Shown here in pieces: positions 54,564 through 64,000 of a stretch of DNA of 64,000 nucleotides. How positions within the stretch are numbered: position 1 is the stretch's first letter; every line of letters begins with the position of its first letter. Source of the stretch: Amorphophallus konjac (Eukaryota > Streptophyta > Magnoliopsida > Alismatales > Araceae); assembly GCA_022559845.1 (NCBI GenBank), contig JAHNEJ010002885.1:1-64000 (forward strand), read 5' to 3'. The notes below the pieces were generated by a model. It saw only the letters and a list, made by a program, of their open reading frames with translations, searched no databases and was not told the DNA's origin. A program made the translations under genes and the position numbers.

Positions 54564-56330
54564 TTTTATTTTCATTTATTCTTCTTTTCATCTCTCTCTC
54601 CCTAATCTTCTCTATAATCTCTCTCTACTTTCTCTCTCTATTTTTTCTCTCTACTCTCTCTCTCATTTCTCTCTCTAATTTCTCTCTCTACTTTTACTCT
54701 CTAATTTCTCTCTCTTTCTCTCTCTACTCTCTCTACTCTCTCTCTACTTTCTCTCTCTACTCTTTCATCTCTCTTCACACTCTCATTCTCTTATAAATAA
54801 ACTGAGAAGAAAATACGGCGTCGGAATAAGATAATATTTGACAAAAGCTTGGACGGAGGATTGGAGTTTATTTGGACCATTTCACCCTTCTCTACGTAGG
54901 AATTCGTCCTCGCGGGTGAGACACTAAAGTTAATTTGGAGCAGAATCCACCCTAAATGTAGACACATGATAAACTAAGTGCATGTTATTTGACATTCATA
55001 TTTCTTAGATTTTATTTTATTTGAAATATAATTGTTCATGCTTAAGTCAGTGATTTATTGAACCCGATGATCTATGTTTAGAATCGGTTATTTATTAATT
55101 ACCATTCTGTAAAAATATTACTTTCTCTCTACTCTCTCTACTTTCTCTCTCTACTCTCTCTCTAATCTCTTCGAATTTTATATAATAGTAATTTATTTAG
55201 TTAATAAATTCGACTCACTATCCTATGATTAAAATCTAATTCATGATATTAAAATATGATTTAGTTATTTTAGAAATTTCAATGACAAGTTTTAAGTATT
55301 GAGATGACTATGCAATAAGAATAAAAAAAATTTGATTAAGCATATGGACTGTGTCACTTTAAGGAGGTGTGGGACAACAAACCGTAGTTAGCTTCCGCTA
55401 TGGGATTAGGCCCATTTCTGAGGACAAACAGACTTCTGAAAAATCTGGAACTCAGAGTAAGAAAATTATCTGGGGAATTATGGAGTATATAACTCCCGAT
55501 CCTCTGCAGTTGATCTAGGCCGATAGGCTCCAGCGTTTAGACAATTTATCTTTAAGTCAACGTATGATGCTTAGGTATATGTTTACTACTGCATATAGTG
55601 ACGGGATGCCTGTCCAATATGTGCTTATCCAATATATGACAACTAACTAATACATTATGTAATTCTGTAAATAGGCATGGCTTAATATGAAGTTCAGATT
55701 TGATATATGCCTCTGATATGTTCTGAAAATAAGTTTATCTGTATAAAATCTGATTTAGCTAAGATATGTACCATGTCATTTATAAGTCAGATAAGATTTA
55801 TTATATGCAGTTTCTTATAAATATGAAAGATTATTCTGTTCTATTATATTTCATTCGCATTCATAGTATATGTACAACGCAATGAAATGTGATTAGCTTT
55901 ATATATATATCATGGATTTGCACATGTAGTATATGATAAGCATGTGATTGGTTTTAATGTCTACTGAGTCTTTGGACTCATTTTTGTTACCTAATTTTTT
56001 CAGGAAATTGACGAGCGTGCACTTTTACTCCGACGAGCAGTAAGTCGGAGGGTGATCCCGGGCGTAGTTTGGATTTACGCAATCTATAATAAGTAGATTT
56101 ACTTTTCTTTTGAATAATGAATGTAAATATGACTTTTGAGTAGAGATATGTAGTACTCTGTATAAGATGTAAATTATGAGTGTTTATCTTAAGGAAATGG
56201 TATGGTTATGTTTTTGGAATATATGATGGTTTGGTTTTAGCGCCTTGCAAATATCTCTGCCCACAACACTCTGTCTATCTGTTGTGACGTCTTCGGACAC
56301 GATACGGGATCGCGGGAAGGGGGCGCCACA
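53909..56330 (+). repeat. Left LTR of chimeric element
   Basis: TGTAACATCTCAATCCG...GGGGGCGCCACA. Contains a long ctctctctacttt tract (54480-54780, with a smaller one near 55120) and AT-rich sequence. The serine/leucine-rich open frames there are artefacts. A primer site follows at 56336. Confidence 0.65.
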
Positions 56331-56335
56331 GAGAG

Positions 56336-56347
56336 TGGTATCAGAGC
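56336..56347 (+). other. Primer-binding site (initiator tRNA-Met)
   Basis: TGGTATCAGAGC, five bases after the LTR-like end at 56330. The following 220 bp shows no coding motif and ends in aagaggggtagatt, a plausible polypurine tract before 56569. Confidence 0.75.
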
Positions 56348-56568
56348 TATACCCCAGCCAGAAGTGTGGGAACTAAGTGCCATGTAGGGAAAGTGCTACG
56401 CTATGGGAGCCACCTCTTACACCCCGCAATGGGACAAAGCGCTATATAGTTGGAGTCACCTCTTGAGCATATAGGGGCCAGCTCTAGAGTCCTACCTGTC
56501 TTGGGGTTTTGATTGCGTGCTATATGTGTCCAGCGACGATGACGTCGTCTATATAAGAGGGGTAGATT

Positions 56569-56811
56569 TGTAACACCCTCAAATATAGCTAAGTTGTACT
56601 CTATATCACCAAGGCGCCTTTTAAGTATCGGCTCAGTTCTTGGAAAGAACTCTGAAGTTAAACATGCTTAATGGAGAGTAGTACTGGGATGGGTGACCTC
56701 CCCAGAAGTCCCCCATTCTGGAGCCGATTCATTGTTGGAAAGGGACAAAATCGTAAGGCCGGTAGGCCAAAGTGGACAATACCTCGACGGTATAGAGTAC
56801 GAGGTGTGACA
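56569..56811 (+). repeat. Cassandra-like LTR carrying a 5S rRNA-derived promoter region
   Basis: TGTAACACCCTC...GGTGTGACA, 243 bp. 56632-56712 resembles plant 5S rRNA: the A-box-like gaagttaaacatgctta (56654-56670) and the IE/C-box-like gtactgggatgggtgacctc (56681-56700) are both present. LTR size, TG...CA ends and the embedded 5S segment match Cassandra TRIM elements. It is not a 5S gene: the 5' and 3' ends of 5S are not maintained and it is a single copy. Confidence 0.75.
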
Positions 56812-57446
56812 GTAAGATGTCAGGGGACGCATCGACTATTCTTTTAGTGGGTGGTGCTCCTGTCTCCGAGGAGGTACGGACTCATTTTTCCGCCGGTTTG
56901 AGGTCGGTTGGCTTGGTACGGTTAGTTGTAGGGAGCTTTTCCGTTTATTTATTATTGCTTGCTGCTTCTACCGTACTCCTGCTAGATAGTGTTACTTTCT
57001 GCATTTGTTTGTGCCGGTTGTCTCGTTTTCCTCGTTGTGCGGTGGGGGTCCGAGGGATCCCTACTGGGCCAATGAAATGAGGCTCACCCCTACTTTTCAG
57101 GTGAGGCGGGGTCGTCGAGAGGCACAGTGGAGTTTCAGTGTGGTTCCTCTAGCCAAGGTTAGTTGCCAGTTTACCAGAGCCGGGGTATGTCCCGTGTACT
57201 TGTACTTTTCTGTTGACTATACTTATTTTGGACATGAGATACACTGGACCTTGCAGCAGTTTGGTTATTTATTTTATTATGTGTATTTTATTTTAGATTA
57301 ATTGTGCTATCTCTGCAGTTATTTCAGCTTCTCTTGTATTCCCACACCATCCTTTTAACCCTTCCAAGTTTTCGGGCTCGTGGGTGGCGGGCCGAGATTC
57401 GAGACGCGTTGGTTCCTTTCCGGTACTCGGATCCCGGGTCGTTACA
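56812..57446 (+). repeat. Tekay-1 3' LTR, terminal part with duplicated segment
   Basis: Resumes at gtaagatgtcagggg, which corresponds to 53454, so 56812-57235 repeats sequence already present at 53454-53882. It continues to the true LTR end GGGTCGTTACA at 57446. The host duplicate AGTGT follows. Confidence 0.85.
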
Positions 57447-57451
57447 AGTGT

Positions 57452-58406
57452 TGTCCTGCCGATCTATCTTCTTTTTACTTCCGGGCTAGGAAGGACCGCG
57501 TCCTAGTCCAAGTCGCTTCCGCGGTGTCCAATATCAAGCGCTAGTCCGAGCGCTTTGTCTTTATTACAAAGGTCAGGGACTGTGAGCATCCGAGCGACTG
57601 GAGCTTCGTTCGGGTTTTCCATCCTCTTAGGGCGGACAGACAGCCTACCGCTAATGCGGGAAAGTTGAGGGCAATTACGTCCCTCTTTCGTCATCCGCCT
57701 CCAAATGCCGACGTCATGCTAACCCCGACGGTACTCCGGGAGCTAGGGTTAAACCCCCCATTACCCCAGGGTAATGCCTTCGTTGTTCCACTTGCCGAGC
57801 CTTGTTATCTGCTTGCTTGAACTAACCCCTTTAGTGTTGTCTGATAGGGGCGTGGGGGTCGTTTGAATTGCGGCACGAGATAGTAGAGCTGCCGCGACTC
57901 ACGCCTAACCCTATTGACCATATTAAGCCGGGCTCCGACCAGGTGACCGTCTCTGCTCCCCAGGAGGCCATCGCCTTACCGTTGGGGCGCTTGCCATATT
58001 CGCCCCATGCGGCTCTCCAGCAGAGGGTCCGACTGCGGCACCCGCAGTCAGTGGCGGGTCAAGTGCTTGGAGGGGCATATCCGAGGAAGTTGCGAGCGTC
58101 ACCGAAGTAGAATCCACCATGCCTGATGGTGGGTGTATCCAGGTGAACCTGGATGAGCTAGCAGTGCTAGATAGCTAGCGTCACCAGAGGAAGAGGAGGA
58201 GGGCACCCTCTCCGGTCTAAAGTCGGGCTCCTCCCCCGCCTGAAGTTCCTCCCCTACTGTTGCCGACCCAGGAGCCTACGGCCGTCCTGCTTGTGCCCGT
58301 TCCTGTGAAGGAGGCGTCTAAGACTTCAGAGGCAAACTAAGACTTCCCGCCAAAAGCGCGAGGAAAACCTGCGGACTGTTGCTCTGGCTCACTTGAAAAG
58401 GAAGGG
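57452..58406 (+). pseudogene. Transposase_28 family protein, C-terminal part
   Basis: Continues the 8689-9132 frame after the target duplicate: SSFYFRARKDRVLVQVAS, then a TAG where a tryptophan-like residue is expected near 57542, then RFVFITKVRD and PSDWSFVRVFHP, all typical of the domain's second half. Frame breaks or stops follow around 57820 and 57850. A later basic stretch (TKTSRQKREENLRTVALAHL, 58342-58401) suggests coding continued to the next insertion at 58407. Dead gene. Confidence 0.7.
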
Positions 58407-60163
58407 TGAGTCTCACAACAAAGACTCAGTAGGGTTCGCGTGGATCCCTACCTCGCAACTAAACATACAAAAGTAATTAATCATGTAATGGCATAAAGAA
58501 ATGTCAGGAAATAAAGTTGCACAAGTATATGAATAAATTAAAGATAGCTAACTGAAATGCCATTAAATATTCACATGAATAATTAAACTCGAGATTCGAA
58601 ATCTACCAATAGAATAATAATTCAACCATTCCAAGTGACAGGAGAGAGAGGACCACTAGAAAGAAGACCAGGCGCATCCACTGACGACTTATACTGCGTC
58701 TCAAGTATCTACACAAGCCTGGATCGCGGCAAGCGAGACACGTAACAGTAACCGAGATCAAGTACTAGTCAGGGTCACACTCGTCAGTGTCAGTCTAAGC
58801 CCCTGACCACGTGTGCACACATAGGCTCAATGCCTTGAGCCAGGCCTCTAGCCAGTTTGCCCCCAGTAGGACGCTACTGCCAAGCAAGGGAAGAGAAAAT
58901 AATTTTATTGGTATCTAAAAACATGCCATAGTTTATATGAATATTTAAACATGGCGACTATGCAGTATAGAATGCATAATTAAAAGAACAGGATAAAATT
59001 CATATGCTGCAGGAAGAAACGGTCTAATGTAGGACCGCGAGGGGTTGGTAAACGGTCATACGATTGACCGCCACCTGTCCTAAACAGTCATCCTAATGAC
59101 CGCCAGGGCATGTATATTGCATATATTTTAATCGGGAGAAAAACTGATCATAAGCGGTCGTACAATTGACCGCGAAAGGACCGAAAATGATCGGGTCAAA
59201 GACCGCCAGGCGTCCACCGCCTTACTTGGTCAAAGGGTCTTAGCAGTTGTTTGCTGGGCCACTAATGACATAAAACGGTCGGTCTGAAGACCGCCAATGA
59301 TGGTAAACGATCAGGGGGCGACCGCTAACGTCCGCCGCCTCATACCGTGTTAATAGCGATCTCTGGAATGACCGCTAGTCGTCCAAAGCACCAAAACCGC
59401 GGGAATTCCGTTTGGAACCCCTCCCAATTGACTCAAATCGATGGGAAAATATTGTTTAACCTGTTCCCTGCCTTCCCACATCCAATCCACAGCAATCATA
59501 TGCCTGAAAACATAAAACAATGGCCATGGATGGATCGAAAACATAAAGTATAATATTCATGCTATTAAGACATAAACGATAATGTTCATGCTTGTAGGCG
59601 GGCTATTTACACACCAGGGGGTGGGGAAACAATCCAAACGAGGTAAAGAAGCCATCCCCCTACTTGTTTCAAGCCGAAAGCGCCGTTCCACGCCAGTTCA
59701 ACACGAGGGACGCCGCGCCTCACCACGCGGTTTCTCGCCTCCACACTCCACGACCCGCCTTCACGACGACGCCACCGCTCTTCCCACGTCCTGAGCTTGC
59801 CAATGCCACCTCCTGCATGTCCTACAGTGCCCCGGGGTGAGCACACCACCAAAGAGCAAGAGGAGAGAGGGGGGTCGCACGCGGGAGAGAAAGAGAGGGT
59901 GAGGGGAGAGAGAGAACCGTGGGTTCTCAAAAAAAACATTTAATACATTATTTTTTTTGTGAAAAATCTTAAATTACAAAAAGGCTTTAAATTAAGCGAT
60001 ATTGCATATATGCCTTATCTGAGTTCTAAAAACTTATACAAATTGATTAAGTCCATTAAACTAGGCCCATTAAGCCCAATAAAATAGTCTAAATTCGCAA
60101 TTCTTTCCACACTTCAATATCGATAAGGATCCGCTAAGAATCCATTAACTATCGGATCTTACA
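58407..60163 (-). repeat. 3' LTR of minus-strand Tekay-type element (Tekay-2)
   Basis: On the minus strand it starts TGTAAGATCCGATAG at 60163 right after a polypurine tract. The left end is less certain: I place it at gagactca (58407), giving 1757 bp and TG...CA ends, with aaggg to its left as the likely target duplicate. Sequence just beyond has weak similarity to other LTRs here, so it might extend slightly. It contains a hairpin array (59020-59400) and an AT-rich start. Confidence 0.65.
59020..59400. repeat. Hairpin-module array, Tekay-2 LTR
   Basis: Modules such as aacggtctaatgtaggaccg, acggtcatacgattgaccgc, cagtcatcctaatgacc and gcggtcgtacaattgaccgc. In LTR coordinates the array lies about 760-1140 bp from the LTR start, the same zone as in the other three families. 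Confidence 0.75.
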
Positions 60164-60182
60164 GTCCCTCCCTCCTAATAGA
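60164..60182 (-). other. Polypurine tract of Tekay-2
   Basis: On the minus strand aggagggagggac, directly before TGTAAGATCC. The preceding tttcgaggccgaaattt parallels the tttcgaggacgaaattc found before the NA-2 tract. Confidence 0.8.
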
Positions 60183-60241
60183 AATTTCGGCCTCGAAATT
60201 TAAAAGGAAGCGCAAGGAGAGAACTGAAAGAAAATATACCT

Positions 60242-61712
60242 CATACAAATAAAAACGGAAACTCCTGACGCATTTCATCCTCACGTTCCCAAGTAGCTTC
60301 ATTACCCGAATGACGCTGCCATACTACCTTGACCAGAGGATTACCTTATTCCTCAATCGTTGTTCACGATGATCATCAATCCGTATTGGAAACTCTGGCG
60401 TGGATAAATCTGCTGTCACCTCAGGCCACAGTGAATCATCTAACACGTGAGATGTATCAGAAATATATTTTCTTAGCTGAGAAACATGAAACACATCGTG
60501 GATCGCTTGCATCGTCGATGGCAATTGAAGTCGATAAGCCACTTGGCCCACACGTTCCAGAATAGGAAACAGACCAATATACCGAAGACTAAGCTTTCCA
60601 CGCTTCCCAAACCTCATCACACCTTTCATCGGAGATATTTTCACAAAAACATAATCTCCAGGCTCAAACTGTAATGATCTTCTACGCCGATCTGCATAAC
60701 TTTTCTGTCGACTTTGAGCTGTCAACATTTTCTATCTGATCAGGCACACCACATCAATACACTACTGAATCATATCTGGTCCTATCAACAGTTGGTCACT
60801 AGTCTCAAACCAGTCCAACGGTGTTCAAAAAGGACGTCCATATAAAGCTTCATACGGAGCCATATCAATACTAGAATGATAACTGTTATTATATGAGAAT
60901 TCCACCAATGGCAAGTGTTGACTCCATGAACCCTGTCAATCTAAACAACACGATCGCAACATATCTTCTAATGTCTGAATCGTCCTCTCGGACTGACCAT
61001 CAGATTGAGGATGATACGCTGAACTGAATACCAATTCCATACCCAACACCTTTTGAAAGCTCTGCCAGAAGCCAGAAGTAAAATGTGGGTCACGATCTGA
61101 CACAATAGATGTTGGAATTCCATGCAACGGCATAATCTTTTCAACATATAGCTCCGCCAACTTCTGAACATTCCACGTCACCTTGATCGGTAACATTCTC
61201 GCTGTCTTAGTCAGATGGTCAACTAGCAGCCAAATACCATCATAGCCTTGAGAAGTGTGAGGCAAACCCACAATAAAATCAATAGTGATGTGATCCCATT
61301 TTCACATCGGAATCTCCAAGGGCTGAAGCATTCCTCCAGACTTTTGATGCTCGACTTTAACCTGTTGACATGTCAAACACTTAGACACAAAATCAGCTAC
61401 ATCTTTCTTCATACCTGGCCACCAGAATTACCTTTTCACATTATGATACATCTTCCTGATGTCGGGATGAATAGCATAGCGAGATCCATGCGCTTCACAC
61501 AAGATAACTTTCCTCAATGATTCATCAGCTGGAACATAAAGCCTCCCTCTGAATCTAACCACAGAATCATCACCAAACTCCACATCTGGCATTAACACAA
61601 TACGAGACAACTCAGAATCTGCCTGTTGTGCCTCCCTGATCTGCTGGTAAATAGCTGGAGTCATCACTAGACTAGCAAACACGGCTACCATCGGATCACA
61701 GGGAATTTGCAA
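60242..61712 (-). pseudogene. Tekay-2 integrase with chromodomain-like tail
   Basis: From right to left: RKVILCEAHGSRYAIHPDIR (61480s), [19 protein letters not shown] zinc region (about 61370), and the core at 61271-60936 with SDRDPHFTS and SERTIQTLEDM. Then come GKLSLRYIGLFPILERVGQV and HDVFHVSQLRKY (60600-60480), and a terminal chromodomain-like tail in another frame ending near 60242. Stops and frame changes separate the blocks (near 61430, 61270, 60935, 60730, 60320). Confidence 0.85.
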
Positions 61713-61733
61713 TTTGAATGTCTCACAAGGAAA

Positions 61734-63157
61734 CTATTCCCATAACTTCCATTCATGAATCATTAAATGACTAACCTGCACTTTCCTGCTCAGTGCATCA
61801 GCCACTACATTCATCTTTCCAGGTTGATAAGACAGAGTAAAATCATAATCTTTCATATACTCCATCCACCTGCACTGATGAAGATTCAAATCCTTCTGAG
61901 AAAACACATATTTTAAACTTTGATGATCCGTGAAGATCTCAAGCTTCTCACCATACAAGTAGTGTCGCCATATTTTTAATGCAAAAATCACCGCTGCCAA
62001 CTCTAAATCATGAGTAGGATAATTTTCTTCCTGTTGCTTTAATTGCCGGGACGCATATGCCACAACCTTACCATGTTGTATAAGCACTGCACCCAAACCT
62101 ACCCGAGAAGCATCCATACACACAACAAAGCCACCCGAGCCAGAAGGCAAAACAAGCACTGGAGAAGTGGTGAGCAGCCTAAAGCTCTGTTCACACTTAT
62201 CCGACCATACAAGTGGCACATCTTTACGAGTCAACCTGATCATTGGCGCGGCAATCCGTGCAAAATCTTGAATAAATCTCCTGTAATAACCAGCAAGACC
62301 CAGAAAACTTTTGATCTCTGTTATAGTCTTAGGGCTCTGCCATTGTAGAACAACTTCAATCTTAATAGGATCAACTGCAACTCCATTGCCAGAAATCACG
62401 TGGCCTAGAAAATGAACTTCCCAAAGTCAAAACTCACATTTGCTAAATTTAGCATAGAGCTCGTGATCTCACAGAGTCTGTAATACTACTCGAAGATCCT
62501 GAACATGTTCTTCCTCAGAGGCAGAATAGACCAAAATATCATCAACGAAGATCACCACAAACGGATCCAAATATGGACAAAACACGCGATGCATTAAGTC
62601 CATAAATGCTGCTGGAGCATTGGTTAGCCTAAATGGCATAACCAAAAATCCTAATGACCATACCTCGTGCTAAAGGCAGTCTTCTCCACATTAGATTCCT
62701 GAATCCTCAATTGGTAATAACCTAATCAAAGATCAATCCGTGAAAAGATACTTACCAACTGAAGTTGGTCAAATAAATCATTGATCCTAGGCAAAGGATA
62801 TTTATTCTTGACAGTCACCTGATTTAATTGCCTATAATCAATACATAGCCTCAGGATTCCATCTTTCTTCTTCACAAACAATACAGGACCACCCCATGGA
62901 GAAAAGCTAGGACGGATATAGCCTTTTTCCAGCAATTCTGACAACTGTGCTCTCAATTCTTTCAATTCTGCAAGAGCCATACGGTAAGGTGCCTTTGCTA
63001 AAGGTGCCGTACCTGAAATTAGTTCAATCACCATCTCAATCTCTCGCTGTGGGGGTAAGCCTGACAACTCATCAGAAAATTCACAAACCACAGGAACATC
63101 ATTTATCTTCTGCTGTGTGCCTCGACAGCAACCACGGAAGTAAAGAATCCCTAACAA
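61734..63157 (-). pseudogene. Tekay-2 reverse transcriptase and RNase H
   Basis: RT begins at 63157 side: [58 protein letters not shown], then a stop near 62725. The catalytic FVDD is intact at 62538-62549. RNase H at 62399-61734 includes [31 protein letters not shown] and [10 protein letters not shown]. Several stops and frame changes occur between 62725 and 62400. Confidence 0.88.
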
Positions 63158-63618
63158 CCTGCATTAAGTAATCTACATGCTCGAATAGCAGAAATAAGCA
63201 AGCGAGAAGAATGAGATCGAATACCTTGAAAATAGAATGCCGCTTTCCCAGATGGCTGAAAATAAACTTTCTTCGATTTACAATCAACCACGGCTCCATA
63301 ATTTTCTAACCAATCCATGCCCAGAATACCATCATAATCTACCAGCTTCAACGCATACAGCCTAGTTGGCAACTGCTGATTCCCAATCACTATAGGAGTC
63401 TCATCAAGACAGAAAGGCGTAAACATGAACTCCCCAGAAGGCAATTCAACTAGTAACTCACAAGACATCTCAGATGTCGGCTCCTCAATACAGGCAACAA
63501 AATCTTCAGAAATAAATGAATGAGAAGCACCCGAGTCAAATAAAACACGAGCTGCATGACCATAAATCATAATGGTACCTTCCACTAGATGAGACGCCAC
63601 TGCTTCAGAACGAGTCAT
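63151..63618 (-). pseudogene. Tekay-2 aspartic protease
   Basis: Open frame with RVLFDSGASHSFISEDF (catalytic DSG) and the second-half motif GILGMDWLENYGAVVDC, then KKVYFQPSGKAAFYFQGIRS. It is nearly complete and better preserved than the Tekay-1 copy, but the link to RT is broken at about 63150. Confidence 0.85.
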
Positions 63619-64000
63619 ATGCGTGACTCTCCCTTTTTGTTTCTTTCGCCAGCCGTTGACTGCTGCGACGACGATACAGACGCCTGTGAATATTGCTATG
63701 ACTGTGATAGTGGTGGAGGTGGAGGTCTGAACTGCTGTGGCTGTGAGAAAGTAACAGGCTGCTTCGGCCTCATTGTACAGTCACGAACCACATGTCCTAC
63801 CTGATCGCACCTGAAACACACCACGGGCATCGAGCATGGTCATCCCAGATGATGAGCGCCACACCTCGGACATGGTCGCTGAAAAGAAGTAGGTGCTGCT
63901 TGTTGCACAGTACCAGAGGAAGCTTGATGGCCGTACTGCTTCTTGGATTTTCTGAACATCTTCCTGAATTTAGATTTGGAGGCAGTACCACTAGCAGAAG
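63619..64000 (-). pseudogene. Tekay-2 gag, C-terminal part (cut by window end)
   Basis: The CCHC knuckle VCFRCDQVGHVVRDC at about 63825-63780 is intact, preceded by PCPRCGAHHLG with a stop just after. A proline/glutamine-rich stretch (CCT/CTCC codons, about 63740-63700) leads into the protease. The remaining gag and the 5' LTR lie beyond the window. Confidence 0.8.

Larger units (their letters stand above)
53909..56811 (+). mobile_element. Chimeric LTR element: long left LTR, 5S-derived right LTR
   Basis: Left end TGTAACATCTC at 53909, right end GTGTGACA at 56811, each flanked by GTAAG (53904-53908, 56812-56816). 53909-56330 looks like a 2422-bp LTR (end GGCGCCACA, then a primer site), while 56569-56811 is a different 243-bp LTR. 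In an ordinary insertion both LTRs would be alike, so this is a recombinant or two-step product. About 430 bp of host LTR is also duplicated around it. Confidence 0.6.
9133..57446 (+). mobile_element. Tekay-type Ty3/gypsy chromovirus, heavily interrupted (Tekay-1)
   Basis: The order is 5' LTR, primer site, gag, protease, reverse transcriptase, RNase H, integrase, chromodomain-like tail, polypurine tract and 3' LTR, all on the plus strand. It is flanked by AGTGC (9128-9132) and AGTGT (57447-57451), a 5-bp target duplication with one later change. Subtracting insertions leaves about 9.4 kb, normal for a chromovirus. The LTRs differ at several per cent of sites by eye, so it is older than its guests. 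Coding regions carry many stops and two or more frameshifts, so it is dead. Confidence 0.9.

Noticed and set aside
54248..54796. 182-codon serine/leucine-rich frame as a membrane protein
   Set aside because: Translation of a ctctctct tract in an LTR; hydrophobicity is a composition effect.
56632..56712. Functional 5S rRNA gene
   Set aside because: Single copy, divergent, ends not conserved, and enclosed by LTR termini; better explained as a Cassandra-type LTR.

Overview
This window is flowering-plant nuclear DNA made almost entirely of nested transposable elements. I see no ordinary host gene. The evidence is chromovirus (Tekay/Del-type Ty3/gypsy) polyproteins, SIRE/Maximus-like Ty1/copia LTRs, a CACTA element with TNP2 and Transposase_24-type genes, a plant L1 LINE with a terminal RNase H domain, and a 5S-rRNA-derived LTR of Cassandra type. 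The sequence does not identify the species.

Layout. 1-3272: interior and LTR of a minus-strand LTR element. 3273-7100: purine/pyrimidine-rich host DNA holding an internally deleted SIRE-like element (3324-6091, TSD AAAGA). 7100-9132 and 57447-58406: the two halves of an older element encoding a Transposase_28 ('putative gypsy type') protein. It is split by a 48.3-kb insertion, the Tekay element at 9133-57446 (TSD AGTGC/AGTGT). Into this Tekay went (a) a 16,002-bp CACTA element (9965-25966, TSD CTC) in the 5' LTR; (b) a non-autonomous long-LTR element, NA-1 (27904-47399, TSD GTGGT), in gag; (c) a chimeric element ending in a 5S-derived LTR (53909-56811, flanked by GTAAG) in the 3' LTR. NA-1 in turn holds a SIRE-like solo LTR (31774-33988, TSD ATTTC) and a young second non-autonomous element, NA-2 (36762-46303, TSD AGTGG), inside its 3' LTR. 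58407-64000 is a second Tekay-type element on the minus strand, cut by the window end.

How the parts relate. NA-1 and NA-2 have 3.3-3.4-kb LTRs and about 2.7 kb of apparently non-coding interior. They share LTR ends and the initiator-tRNA-Met primer site with the Tekay elements, and NA-2 also keeps the same polypurine tract, so they are probably moved in trans by Tekay proteins. All four LTR families carry, roughly 0.75-1.1 kb into the LTR, an array of short dyad (hairpin) modules. At one module the two LTRs of the same Tekay element carry different but internally matched arms, and the CACTA element landed in that module's loop. I regard this shared hairpin array as the most unusual feature of the window. 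The CACTA element adds a ~177-bp satellite array, tandemly duplicated proline-rich exons, three strong inverted repeats next to the TNP2 gene, and 1.6 kb of extreme C-richness.
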